Shown in pieces: positions 53,288 to 64,000 of a DNA stretch of 64,000 nucleotides (positions are counted from its first letter, which is position 1; each line of letters starts with the position of its first letter). The notes below the pieces were generated by a model. That model made no database searches. It was given only the letters and a program-made list of their open reading frames with translations, and was not told where the DNA came from. The position numbers and the translations under genes were made by a program. The DNA comes from Erinaceus europaeus (lineage: Eukaryota; Chordata; Mammalia; Eulipotyphla; Erinaceidae). The stretch spans positions 72,476,615 through 72,540,614 of the forward strand of contig NC_080179.1 in assembly GCF_950295315.1 (NCBI RefSeq). Direction: 5' to 3'.

Positions 53288-55350
53288 ATTATTATTATTT
53301 ATTAGTGATTGAATAATGATTGACGAGGCTGTAGGATAAGAGGGGTACAATTTCATACAATTTCCACCACTGTTCCTTCAACCGGAAAGTTCCCTATTCT
53401 TTATCCCTCTGGGAGTATAGAACAAAGATTTTTGTGGGGTGAAGAAGGTGGGAGGTCTGGGTACTCTAATTGAGTCTCTGCTGAACATGGGTATTGGCAG
53501 GTCGACCTACACCCTCAGCCTGTCTCTACCATTCCCTAGTGGGATAAGGCTCTGGGGAGGTGGGACTCCAGGACACATTGGTGAGGTCGTCTGCCCAAGG
53601 AAGACAGGTTGTCATCATGGCAGTGTCTGCAATTTGGTGGCTGAAAAGCATTAAGATACAAAGCAGACAAATTGTTTAAAATCAGGAACCTAAAGGCCAG
53701 AATAGAGCAGATGATATTTGGGGTTTTTATGTTGGAAGAAGTTAGAAGTCTATTTTAGGTCTATTCCAAGGGACCCATGACTTTACTCATTTTTGCCTGA
53801 GCCCAACAGCTACCATGCAGGTGGGCGAAAAGTATTGTCTGGGAAGAAGGTGTCAGAGTTGGGAATAGGACTAGAAAGCTGGTCCAGAGCAGAGAGTATT
53901 TATATAATAGATATTTAAATGACATCATTCATAAATGACAAATCACAACTTTGTCTTGGGTGTTCAATTTATGGTATGATTCTGGTTATGTTATTGTTTT
54001 TTAATTCTTTTATCTTTAAAAGACAGCCAGAAATTGAGAGAAAAGAGGGAGATAGAGAATATGGGAAAGGGGGGGCAGATGGTGGAGCACCTGGTTGAGT
54101 GCATGTGTTACAATGTACAAGGACCCAGGTTCGAGCCCTTGGTCCCAACCTGTAGGGGGAAAGCTTCATGAGTGGTGAAGCAGTGCTGCAGATGTCTCTG
54201 TCTTTCTCCCCCTCTACCTTCTCCCTTCCTTCTCAATTTCTGGCTGTTTCTATCCAATAAATAAAATGATTAAAGAATTTTTTTTAATTTTTTTAAAAAA
54301 GAGAATATGGGAGAATATAAGAATATAAGCGAATATAAAAGAATATATACTTATAATCAACTGTATACCCCATCAATCTGACCTAGGGCTCATGTCTATC
54401 CATATTTAGCACAGGAGCTTGTATAACCTCTGCATGCCTGACAGTCTGAGCTTGCATTCCATGGTCATAGCTAGGAACATTCTAGACTCCATTCATTTCA
54501 GAACAAGTCACCCTTGAGTGGCAGAATATGTTGACCCAGTCTCCCTCCAGAAAGTGGGGCAATTTTTACCATTGTTGTTTTACATAAGGACAAGGTCCTG
54601 TAGAGTCCTACAAAAGGGTTTATGATGTTGTTCCTGGTGGATATGACCATGATGGTGGAAAGAGAGATGTGTTAGAGATCTCAGCCCTTCATATCTACAT
54701 GGGAATCCTAGGATTCTCTAACTAGGGCCCTGGATAATGGGTTAGCCTAGTAGTGACCAAAAGGACCCAACATTAAAGTATACCAGTCTCTTGCCCTTAT
54801 CCAGCTTTTGTGGTCCTTACTTTATCTGCCAAGATTAGACTTACAGTGATTGAGGGAAATGAAGTAAGAAGTAAGTGAGGAGGACATTTTGATCTAAGTA
54901 GAAAATATTTGATAAAGTCCTTTATTTTTTGACTTTCAGATCTGTCTACTTGCTTGCTGCACTTATTGAGTCACTGCAGACTATCTCATACTTCTACTTT
55001 AAGATATATATATTTCCTTCTTACTTATGGATACATGAGCACATGTGCCCTATTCCTTGACCCCTAGTCAATAACTAGTTCCTGTGACTTTGTTATGAAG
55101 TGTTCACCCAAAATGGAACTAAGGAAGCTTGACATATCAGGCCTGGCATCTCTGGACATAGTCTGAAGTGAAACATGTCGAGGTGACCCTGGCTGCATTG
55201 ATTTGTTGAGCTGAGCAGATGCAGTATCAAATGGTATCAACCAAGAGAAGCATGAAAGAAGGCAAGCAAAGACCCAGAGGTTCCAGTTCTCAGAGGAATA
55301 CAGATTTTACAGAGAATGAGGAAGGTTCCTGCCTTTCTATTTGAAAGGTT
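53288..55350 (-). mobile_element. Older R-type retroelement, long, antisense, interrupted
   Basis: 3' end TTTATTAGTGATTGAATAAT at 53300. The middle blocks run to about 53900, then L1- and SINE-derived DNA (53904-54300) intervenes, and the element resumes from about 54345 to 55350. At its 5' side it carries the block near 55150-55330 that is also seen at 22900-23080. Confidence 0.72.
54055..54312 (+). mobile_element. SINE type B, sense, 12-bp TSD
   Basis: Perfect TSD GAGAATATGGGA (54055-54066 and 54301-54312). Head GGCAGATGGTGGAGCACCTG, body CCCAACCTGTAGGGGGAAAG. Confidence 0.9.
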
Positions 55351-55374
55351 TTTATGCCTCCATCTAGTCCAAAT

Positions 55375-56300
55375 AACAGTCTAGCAGGATACAGTATTCT
55401 GGCTAAAGGCCTTTCTCATTGAATGCTCGATATGATATATATCTTGCCATTCTCCTCTGTCTTTTAGAATTTGTGTGGAGAAATCTGCTGATAATCTTAC
55501 TGGTTTTCCTCTGTATGTGACTCTGTTTTCCTTCCTTTTGCAGCCTTCAGAATCCTTTCCATTTTAACTGTGATGTGTCTTGAAGTCTTTAGGTCTGGGT
55601 TAGTTCTGTTTGACACTCTCTGAGCTTCTTGAATCTTTATGTCTTTTCTTTTGTTAGAGTTGACAAGATTTTAGCTATTATCCCCTCTAATATGCCTTCT
55701 TCCTTCTCCTCTCTTCTTTTGGCAAGTAAATAATGTATATATTACTTCTTTTGAAGTTATCCAATATGGCTCTGTTGTTGTTTACAGTGTCTTTTAATCT
55801 CTTTAGTTCTCTTACTTGTTTTTTTACTTTCCTCTAATTCATGCCCAATCTTGCTAATCCTAGTTTTTGTCTCATTTGTTCTGTTATCCTTTCCTTCACA
55901 TGCATTCCTTAGTTCAACTGTTTTGTTCAGTTACTGTATTGGTTTGTTCAGCTAGTTGGTCTGTTATCTCAGAGATTTCAGAGTTTGGCACTCTCATAAC
56001 CTCCACATACTTTGTGTTTTCTTTCACAGTCTCATCTATTGCTTCCCCATTTCTGATATTTCCACCAAAGGATTTTCTCACTCCAGTGATTATTGCACTG
56101 GCTAATGTGTAGATGTTTTCCTCATTCTTATTTGCTTCTGGACTGTTGGGGTTATTTTCTGGGCTTCTGTCCTGGCTCATGGCTGCAGAACTTCTTTTTG
56201 ATCTGACCACTGTATTTGGTGTCTTTTGAAATTTTTGTTCTCTGTGTTTATCTATGTACATTCCCACAGAGGTTCCCGACAATGCATTTCTCTCTCTGCG
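55375..56300 (-). mobile_element. L1 (or HAL1-like) ORF1 region, antisense
   Basis: The minus-strand frame 55914-56282 (122 codons) starts with Met and is rich in Lys, Glu, Asn and Ser, consistent with the N-terminal part and coiled coil of an L1 ORF1 protein. Downstream, 55375-55910 continues as a frame-broken ORF1-like stretch (blocks resembling ILKAAKGRKTESHTEEN). No ORF2 follows it in this copy. Confidence 0.6.
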
Positions 56301-56685
56301 GGCTGTGTGAAGTCTGTTTCCTCTATAGATACAACTAAGTCCAAGAAAGATTACTCTATAAACCCCACAGAGACAGGGCTTAGCTTTACTTGAGATGAAG
56401 GTGATATATGACAGAGTCTCTCTTCAGAGGTAGGTGAATCCAAGTGAGCAACTCCCAAGTAATAGGACAGTACACTCCAGTCCACAACTTTCTTTGACAG
56501 AGACATACTAGTTAGGCAGGCGGCAGTTGACATTGAAGTCTGGTTTGGGATTCTGTATGTAGAAGCAGTAGTTGTGGTTTAGCTTCAATAAACACTGAGA
56601 TCCCACTGTTGCCGATGATCACGTTAGCATGTACATACTGGTTATGGTTGGAATGTCAGGCTAGAAGCTCTTGTAGGCTCATGGT
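56301..56685 (-). mobile_element. Probable L1 5'UTR, antisense
   Basis: Lies immediately upstream of the ORF1 start on the minus strand, without an ORF. Assigned by position; no motif proves it. Confidence 0.45.
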
Positions 56686-56995
56686 TGGCTGCCTGAATTT
56701 AGGGAAAAGTTAGAAAAGAGGTACTGTGGTTTCCTTAGTGATATACTTTTTTTTTTTATAAATTTTTTTGGGGTTTTGTTGCTATAAGTAAAAGGAATTG
56801 ATTTCTGGATTTCTTCTTTTGCTACCTTAGTGTTTGCATAGAGGAATACCACTGACTTTTGTATGCTAATTTTGTAGTCTGACACCTTACTATATTGCCT
56901 GATAATTTCCAAAAGTTTCCTGCTAGATTCTTTAGTTTTTTCTGTGTATACTATCATATCATCTGCAAACATTGAGAATTTGATCTCTTCTTCTC
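56686..56995 (-). mobile_element. L1 ORF2 reverse-transcriptase fragment, antisense
   Basis: The frame 56679-56972 begins MFADDMIVYTE, the L1 RT catalytic F/YADD box, followed by the SKVSDYKISIQKSVVFLYAN block. About 97 codons remain open. It is out of order relative to the ORF1 piece, so it is a separate L1 insertion. Confidence 0.85.
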
Positions 56996-58000
56996 TCTTT
57001 CAGACTTGTGTGGCTGAGTGGGTATGATTCCAAGTTGCTGCCAGGACCCCTGAAGCCAGCCAGCCACCTTATAATGTGTCTTAGGAGTGGGTGGAGCTCT
57101 TGTTCTGACACCACTCCCCTTGGAAGATGAGAGGTGTGGTTGGGGTAGCTGTTGTAAAGGCAGGTGGGTCTCCTGTGTTCAAATTATAGAGTAAAAAAGA
57201 CAACTGGAACAGCTAGAGAAAATAAAGAACAGTCACAGCAAACTGAAGAGTACACACAGAGTAAGAATGAACAAAATAATATAACATGCACACTAAGAGG
57301 GACAAACAGAAAACCTACAAAACAACAATAGGAAGAAAAAATAAAGCAGAAAAATAGAAAAGAAACAAAAAGTAAATAGGAGTATACATACATGCTCTCA
57401 CTACCCCTGTTGGTGTTGAAGTTTTGCCATAGATAGGTATCAAATTAATTCTCTTATTACCAACTAGGGACAATGTTGGTTGGATGAAGCCTATTCAATT
57501 TCCCCAAATAACTATATTTGCAAATCTCCTCAGCTCCTCAGCAGTGATGAGGAGGTGGGGTTACAGCTATAGGTTGCTAGGATGGCAACCTGTTTTTTAT
57601 TATTTTTATTATTATTTTTTTTAGAGCGAAGACTAATCAATCAGCCTGCCAAGTTTCTGGCCAGATTTGCAGTTCAGCTCAGTTCAGCTCCTGCCTGTGA
57701 AGGTCAGAGGCACCCACCTTATGACCTGACTCAACAGTCAGACTGGCTTTAAGGTAAACATTCTCTTCAGAGAATTCCCAATATGGAATTTCTACTGGAG
57801 CTGTGCAGTACTGTCTTGTTGTATTATCTGTCTTGTTGATGTTGTTTCCCAGGAGGTCTCAAACTTAGCACAAAAATGGTAGACAGGACTAGGATGGGTT
57901 TGACAAAAGATGCACTCTGTAGAAAGTTCAGTCTCCTACTCAGTCTCGGGCAGCCACAAATAGCTTACTGAAATTTGTTGGTCTGCTTCTAATTCTTCTT
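56996..58000 (-). mobile_element. Possible L1 5' region, antisense; otherwise unassigned
   Basis: An A-rich section (57185-57390) and GC-richer blocks (57020-57180) could belong to an L1 5'UTR on the minus strand, but I found no defining motif. The frame at 57184-57393 is A/T-rich noise. Confidence 0.3.
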
Positions 58001-58203
58001 CTAAGACCCCTTCTGTTGCATTGCTTAGCATTGTGGTCTATTTACATAACCACTGCTTTACCTGAGACCCGCCTTGCCTACAGGGCATTGGTTTAATCCC
58101 CACTGGTTAGATACAAGCTTGATACGGGCACTTTTTCCTTCTCCCCACCCCCTATCCTACGTATTTCCTCTTCCGATATGACACTTTTGCCTCAGGAGAT
58201 ATA

Positions 58204-58522
58204 AAGAACAGGATTTTCTTTTTTTTTAATATTTATTTTATTTATTTATTCCCTTTTGTTGTCCTTGTTGTTTTATTGTTGTAATTATTATTGTTGTTGT
58301 CGTTGTTGGATAGGACAGAGAGAAATGGAGAGAGGGAGGGGAAGACAGAGAGTAGGAGAGAAAGATAGACACCTGCAGACCTGCTTCACTGCCTGTGAAG
58401 CGACTCCCCTGCAGGTGGGGAGCCGGGGTTCAAACCGGGATCCTTATGCCGGTCCTTGTGCTTTGTGCCACCTGCGCTTAGCCCGCTGCACTACAGCCCG
58501 ACTCCCAAGGACAGGATTTTCT
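58204..58522 (-). mobile_element. ERI-type SINE A, full length, 16-bp TSD
   Basis: TSD AAGAACAGGATTTTCT (58204-58219) and AAGGACAGGATTTTCT (58507-58522), one mismatch. SINE 58220-58506 with intact head ending ...AGCCCGACTCCC. Confidence 0.93.
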
Positions 58523-58870
58523 AATGAAGAGAGATTAGATAGATTGCAATGCTTCCCAGTTCAGCCATGAGTCCCTGGTTGTCTGTCTCCTGCCCACAGC
58601 TAGCCCGGCAGAAATGTACTCCTCAGATCTACTGTAATTTGCCTTCCTAAGTGTTCTCTAGGAACAGAAAGCTGCTGGCTGACAAGGCCTTCATCCCTAG
58701 AGAGTCTGTTTTTGTTTGAGTTCACAAAAGAGGTGATGGGTACTCCTCTATTTTTGTGCTGAAAAGAAAAGGGAAAAAAAAAAGCTAGTTGTATCACAGC
58801 TCTGACTTGCTTTTCTGCTTTCAAAAGTCTAACATATAGTTAATAGCAAGTGCTTTACTGAAGGGACCCA
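58523..58870. other. No recognised feature
   Basis: About 350 bp, no clear repeat or ORF. Confidence 0.4.
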
Positions 58871-58874
58871 AGGT

Positions 58875-59130
58875 GCTCACACTCTCAGAAGCTGAAAAAC
58901 AAGATCAGAAGAGAAAACACAAGTAGAACCTGAACTGGCATTGGCATGTTGCATCAAAGTAAAAGACTCTGGTAGGTGGAGGGGAGAATGCAGGTCCAAA
59001 AAGGATGACAGAGGACCTAGTGGGGGTTGTATTGTTATGTGGAAAACTGAGAAATGTTATCCATGTACAAACTCTTGTATTTACTGTCTAACATAAAACA
59101 TTAATCCCCAATAAAGAAATTAAAAAGAAT
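58875..59130 (+). mobile_element. L1 3'UTR end, sense
   Basis: CATCAAAGTAAAAGACTCTG, GACCTAGTGGGGGTTGTATT, CCATGTACAAACTCTTGTAT, ATTAATCCCCAATAAAGAAA with AATAAA at about 59110. A good reference for the local L1 3' end. Confidence 0.82.
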
Positions 59131-59134
59131 TTAA

Positions 59135-59135
<1 letters not shown>

Positions 59136-59167
<32 letters not shown>
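59136..59167. repeat. (TA)n microsatellite
   Basis: About 16 TA units following the L1 tail. Confidence 0.93.
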
Positions 59168-59170
<3 letters not shown>

Positions 59171-59424
59171 TATTAAATTACTTTTTCTTATATTTTTTTC
59201 ACTGGCTTATAATTTTATTGCAGAGAATCCCACAATTAAATACTTTGAGAAAAATTCCAGCCTGCATATTTCCAAAACTTATATGCTCAGACAAAATCCT
59301 AAAAGTCTGCCTGTCTACCAGATCACCCTGCTTGAGTATCCCTCCAACATTTTTAAAAAAATAATCCCATATTTAAAACTACATAAATTTTCACTTCTTT
59401 CCTCCTACATTATCATTATTTTCA

Positions 59425-60262
59425 TTTTTATTATTTATTTATAAAAAGGAAACACTGATAAAACCATACGATAAAAGGGGTACAATTCCACACAGTTCCC
59501 ACCACCAGAACTTCGTATCCCATCCCCTCCCCTGGTAGCTTTCCTATTCTTTATCCCTCTGGGAGTATGGACCCAAGGTCATTGTGGGGTGCAGAAGGTG
59601 GAAGGTCTGGCTTCTGTAATTGCTTCCCCGCTGAACATGAGCATTGACAGGTCCATCCATACTTCCAGCCTGCCTCTTTTTTTTCCCTAGTGGAGCAGGG
59701 TTCTAGGGAATCTGAACTCCAGGACACACTGGTAGGGTCGTGTGTCCAGGCATGTCTGGTTGGCATCATAGTAGCATCTGGAACCTGGTGGCTGAAAAGA
59801 GAGTTAACATATAAAGCCAAACATGTTGTTGACTAATCATGAACCTAAAGGCTGGAGTAGTGCAGATGAAGAATTAGGGGGGTCTCTGTTCTGTACGTAG
59901 CTACTAGACATATTTTAGTTAAATCCCAAAGGGCCTATGGCTATATTAGTTTTGTGTTTTTTTTCCTGAGCCTGAAAATCTGATATGCAGGTGGATCAAA
60001 GATATTGTCTGGGGAGATGATGTCATGGCTGGAAAAAGGACCAGAAAGCTGGATAAGGGAAGAGAGTAGCTCCCAAATATGGGGAAGGAGTATAAATATT
60101 GTTGACTGTAAACCCCAATGATTTGATCAAATCCTGGGCCCTTATTCAGCTTAGGATCCTATGTGACCTCTGCATCCCTGTAGATCTGAGCTCACATTTT
60201 GTGGTCATGGGTAGCAACATTCCAAGCTGCCCCAATATCAGGACCCTTCTTCCTCAGGTGTA
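59425..60262 (-). mobile_element. Young R-type copy, antisense
   Basis: 3' end TTATTTATAAAAAGGAAACA, then CCATCCCCTCCCCTGGTAGC through CAGGACCCTTCTTCCTCAGG at 60240-60258. 5'-truncated; clean TSD not identified. Confidence 0.82.
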
Positions 60263-60845
60263 GCATTTCTTATATTTTAATCTGAACCATCACAAATTTT
60301 ATTATAATTTTCCATAATATTTTTCTTACTGTTGTTATAATAAATTGCTTTCATATTTACAGTGATCTATGATTTTAATCATATTTAATTTGGATATTAC
60401 AATTATGAATTGGGTGAATTTTACTTAGTTATAAATTAGGTTAAATTTCACATTTACAGTGGTCTATGATTTTAATTATATTTACTATGTACATTATAAT
60501 TAAAAATTAGGTGAATATATATTCTTCTCTTAGGAATATTTTTCTTACCTGTTGTTCTGTATAAATATACTCTGATTCCAGAGTTCTTAAATCCATCTTT
60601 TACACAATAATTTGCATAAATTTTATGTTTGTTTTCTTTATTCCTCAGTTTTTCTCGTCTCCTAATTCTTCAGTAACATTACAGCTACTTGGTACACCTC
60701 TGTTGTTGAGTAAAGAATCCATACTGTAGGGCAGACAACTTGTTTTTCCTATGACTTGTAATATGAAGTTAGAACTGTTTTCTGTCTTTATTGTCACAGA
60801 AATATTATATTTCTTTCTCTTTAATTCAAGCTGTTGCTTATTACT
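60263..60845. other. AT-rich unique sequence with an imperfect ~97-bp tandem duplication
   Basis: The block beginning CATATTTACAGTGATCTATG at 60352 recurs as CACATTTACAGTGGTCTATG at 60449, diverged. Nothing else is recognised. Confidence 0.5.
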
Positions 60846-60847
60846 AC

Positions 60848-61052
60848 TTTTTTATATTTATTTATTTATTGCATAGAGACAAGCCAAAATTGAGAGGAAT
60901 GGGGAGATAGAGAGGGAGAGAGACAGAGAGATGCCAGCAGCCTTGCTTCACCACTTGTGAAGCTTTCCCCCTGCAGGTGGTAACTGGGGGCTTGAGCCTG
61001 GGTCCTTACATGAATGTGCGTTTAACCAGGTGCACCACGACCCGGCCCCCTA
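60848..61052 (-). mobile_element. SINE type B, antisense
   Basis: CTTGCTTCACCACTTGTGAA, CCCCCTGCAGGTGGTAACTG, GGGGCTTGAGCCTGGGTCCT, ACCAGGTGCACCACGACCCG. Well preserved. Confidence 0.85.
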
Positions 61053-61917
61053 ACCCAAGCTGGTTTTAAAGAACCATTGTCAATCCTATCATGGACTGCC
61101 AGGTTTATTATTTTTCTCTAATTTGGATGGTTTCTGATTGAGGTTTGGTAAATAAGCAAACATTATTTTTTTCATTCCTTTGACTAAACTGTATTCACTG
61201 GAGCCTGTTATTTTCAAAATATCTCCTGGCAAGAGACCTATTAATACCCTCCCAAATATAGTTGTAATAACAGCACAAATCCTCATCTTTTACTTACTTG
61301 CTTCACCAGAGCAGAAAAGAATAGTTGCTTTCTGTAGCCTTAAGTGATTATTCCTAATTCATGTTTATGCCATATTGATTTTGTGAGAAGTTACCTTGTG
61401 CCGTTTCCTATCATATTTCCAATAAAGAATGTGTCTTAGACATCACTGCTCCTACAAAAGGTTTCAGTCTTCAAGAAATATAGGTGTGTTTTATCATAAT
61501 TAATCTAAAGTACAAGACTCTGTTATCGGAGGGCAAACACATAAATAAGAAAGCTCATGGACATAAATAATTTACTAGAATCAACATGATGAGGCATACA
61601 CCCTACCTAGTGTGCTAGCTTTCCATCACCTCAGACTTCTGGTGAGAGAAAAGTCCAAAGATATTAAGTGGACGATACTCACATTATAACAGAAAATATG
61701 CAGCTGCAAACAGTAACTCACCTCTTCATTGTCAACTTTGCCTTTGTCACACTCATCCAAGCACAAGGCTACAATGCATTAAAACAGATAATTTTCAAGT
61801 TTAAGGATGCTAACTCTAATGTCTGTTTTCTTCATTATGTATTTAACTTACTAACTTGGATTTTTGGTGGATAAAATACTCAAAAGGTGTACACTTAGCT
61901 TTTAAAAATCAATAATC
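61053..61917. other. No recognised feature; short type D SINE remnant at about 61585-61630
   Basis: Mostly unique. The string CTAGTGTGCTAGCTTTCCAT near 61610 hints at a decayed SINE head. ORFs under 70 codons lack context. Confidence 0.4.
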
Positions 61918-61918
61918 A

Positions 61919-61940
61919 TATATATATATATATATATGTC

Positions 61941-61973
<33 letters not shown>

Positions 61974-62098
61974 ATATTACCGGTTCACTGCTCAGCTCTG
62001 GTTTATTTTGTGGGGAATTGAAACTGGGACTTCAAAGCCTAGGCATGAGAGACTCTGCATAACCATTATGCTATTTACCTCCTGCTATATTGTCTTTT
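61919..62098 (-). mobile_element. (TA)n/(TG)n repeat followed by SINE type C, antisense
   Basis: Microsatellite 61919-61977, then CACTGCTCAGCTCTGGTTTA, TTGAAACTGGGACTTCAAAG and CATAACCATTATGCTATTTA. Confidence 0.75.
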
Positions 62099-62715
62099 CA
62101 TATAGCCTTTTAAAACACAATAATTAAACACTGACTGCTATTGAATGACTAGATTAAATAATATTGTATTACCAGAAATTGCCCTTACTGAAAATATACC
62201 TCTAAAATTGGAGCTTCTTTCTTTCCTAATTTACTGTCTAAGTCTTCAGTAAAATTTAAGTATTATTCAATTAAAAATGCTTATAATGAATTATGAAATC
62301 ACTATTAGAATGAGATGTTGATCTCCTAATTGAAAATTCAAAAGGATGAATAGAAAAAACAATCAAAGAAAAATGTTAGTACTAGTACTATTCTTAGAGA
62401 GAAAATCTATTCATCCTGTTCAACATTCCTGTTGAGCAGAGAATTGTGATGGAGGTGTGAATTGTATTAAATAAATAAGGCAAACACACACAATGAAATA
62501 CGCTACTTCCTGTGAGGGACATTTTAATCTAAGTAAGTGACTGATAATTAAATTCTTTCAAAGTTTCACATACAGAATTGTTTGCTAAACCAAGGTGGGG
62601 AAAGCAGAAGAGTTGTTTGTGTTTTTGTCATCACAGATAACAGTGCTGTTTCTGAAAGGTACTGTACAAGATTCCTCCTCTAGGTCAGTGTTTAGAAGCT
62701 ATGAAAATTCCCTTT
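62099..62715. other. No recognised feature
   Basis: About 600 bp AT-rich, unique-looking. Confidence 0.45.
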
Positions 62716-63228
62716 AAAATATGCAGGGATAGCCTGAGGGTGCTTCTTCCCAAGCAAGTGCTCTCTGGGTTGGAGAGAACTCAACTGGAGCCAACCTAGG
62801 CTGCTGTGTGGGAGACGGATCAGGAACTCATGCCAAGCTAGCGTCACAGGAGATAGACTCCTGAACTCTAAGAGCCAAAAGGCAATTCCAAGTGTATTTA
62901 CTTCAGAAGAACAGCTGTATTTATACTCACCAAGTAGGGTGGAAACAGTATGTGACATAGAGAGGGTAGAGTGAAAAGAGACTGGTGGAAATCAGGGTGT
63001 ACTAGGAGAGGGGGCAGAGCAAAAAGACATTGTGAACCAGTGGGGATTAAACCAATGCCCTGTAGGCAGGGCGGTTCTTAGTTAACAGTGGTTATGTAAA
63101 TAGACCGCAACTTTAAGTGGGATTAAACCAATGCCCTGCAGGCATGGCGGTGCTTAGTTAAGTGGGATTAGAGACAGAGGCTTTAAGCCAGGGGCAGGGG
63201 TGAGCTGGCATACTACCCAACAAAAATA
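62716..63228 (-). mobile_element. Solo class II LTR, 501 bp, 6-bp TSD
   Basis: LTR 62722-63222 with perfect TSD AAAATA (62716-62721 and 63223-63228). In minus-strand sense it starts TGTTGGGTAG and ends CCCTGCA; a TATAAATA box lies at the complement of about 62920-62927. It has an internal repeat of ATTAAACCAATGCCCTG (63045-63061 and 63123-63139). U3 blocks (GGTGGAAACAG, TGTGACATAGAGAGG) are shared with the LTR at 3311-3759. Confidence 0.9.
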
Positions 63229-63229
63229 T

Positions 63230-63412
63230 ACTCTAGGAGCTGGTCAGTGACACACCCAGTAGGGTGCAAGGACCTGGGTTTCAGTTCCTGGTCCTTACTT
63301 ACAGTGGGAGAAGATTCTTGAGTAATGAAGCAGTGCTGCAGGTGTCTTTCTTCCTCTATATCATCTATCTTTCTCCATTTCTCTCTATATAAAAGTAATA
63401 ATAAAAATAAAT
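63230..63412 (+). mobile_element. SINE type B, sense
   Basis: GAGCTGGTCAGTGACACACC head, ATGAAGCAGTGCTGCAGGTG, CT-rich end, then AATAAAAATAAA. Confidence 0.7.
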
Positions 63413-63464
63413 GCATTACAAACATACTCCATTTTATAAATAAAAACTTAAAAACAAAAAGCAC

Positions 63465-63650
63465 GTGCTCTAGGCCACCAGGCTGAGCATACATACAAGT
63501 CACAATGCCCAACATTCAAACCCTTAACCCCCACCTGCAGGAGAGAAGCTTCATAAGCAGTGAAGCAGTGTTACAGATGCCTCTCTTTCTCCCTTCCCTT
63601 TCAATTTACCTCTGCTCTATCAAATAAATAGATAAATAAATACAAGTGAT
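63465..63650 (+). mobile_element. SINE type B, sense
   Basis: GGCCACCAGGCTGAGCATAC head, CCCCCACCTGCAGGAGAGAA, GCAGTGAAGCAGTGTTACAG, (AAATAGAT)-like tail. Confidence 0.72.
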
Positions 63651-64000
63651 ATCATTAAAAATTGAGCTCTGTTAGCCACAAAGCATCAGTGCATTAACTT
63701 CCCACCTCCACCCTTCACTCAGAACCCTGTTAGCTTTCTCCGAGGACAATACACCTTGGATTCCGACTTCTCTTTAACTCTCACGTGACTGTTCTGTGAC
63801 TTCAGTATGTCACTTCCAACAAAACATTACCATCTATATGAAAGTTCTAGAAATTTCTCAATTACTCCTGTCTTTCACTTCTGATTTCCAAAGTTAACTA
63901 CTTACCTCTGAAGTAGATGCTTCCTGAAAAAATTTTAAAGTGAATCTGTATATATACAGAGAGAGAGAAAGATATTTGTCACTCTACCAAATAATCTCTG
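63651..64000. other. No recognised feature
   Basis: Unique-looking sequence to the window edge; a GAGAGAGA run at 63958-63971 may begin another SINE. Confidence 0.4.

Overview
This is a window of mammalian nuclear DNA, AT-rich and densely packed with retroelements. The tRNA-headed SINEs have a long pyrimidine-rich body and a (CAA)n/(AAAT)n end, and they occur beside young L1 3' ends and class II LTRs. Together these suggest an insectivore of the hedgehog family (Erinaceidae). That assignment is from memory of the ERI-type SINEs, not from a search. I found no intact host protein-coding gene, rRNA, functional tRNA gene or CRISPR array. Every long open frame I examined lies in a repeat or is an unconvincing short frame. 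One stretch on the minus strand (about 45.2-46.1 kb) looks like a processed pseudogene of an unidentified gene.

Layout. 0-9 kb: a retro-inserted tRNA-Thr 5' half, ERI-type SINEs, a non-L1 LINE 3' end split by a solo LTR, and a long non-coding retroelement (called R-type here) split by two LTRs joined tail to tail. A second solo LTR of the same family follows. 9-18 kb: mostly SINEs, one R-type copy and L1 3' ends, with unique DNA between. 18-27 kb: two R-type copies head to head, an L1 3' end with a GATA microsatellite, a solo LTR, an internally deleted R-type copy and a nearly full-length R-type copy. 27-35 kb: old L1 and SINE fragments, a 480-bp hexanucleotide microsatellite and unique DNA. 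35-44 kb: a nest of old R-type, SINE and young R-type, then a 743-bp solo LTR and two more R-type copies. 44-50 kb: SINEs with expanded simple repeats, the pseudogene candidate and the second non-L1 LINE copy. 50-58 kb: antisense L1 pieces including ORF1 and ORF2 fragments. 58-64 kb: SINEs, an L1 3' end, an R-type copy and a 501-bp solo LTR.

There is no operon-like logic here. What the window records is retrotransposition history. Target-site duplications (TSDs) can be read for many insertions, which gives exact boundaries and nesting order.

The most unusual object is at 5894-6670. Two nearly identical class II LTRs are joined tail to tail with no viral genes between them, and both outer ends are U3 ends. 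A perfect 6-bp TSD flanks them. The centre is 60 nt complementary to tRNA-Lys(CTT), running from the CCA end to the D-loop, with a substitution exactly opposite the normally methylated A58. It reads like a trapped reverse-transcription intermediate that integrase inserted. Next in interest are three short insertions with TSDs that carry only the 5' part of a tRNA or tRNA-derived SINE, and two recent copies of a non-L1 LINE that is unexpected in a placental mammal.
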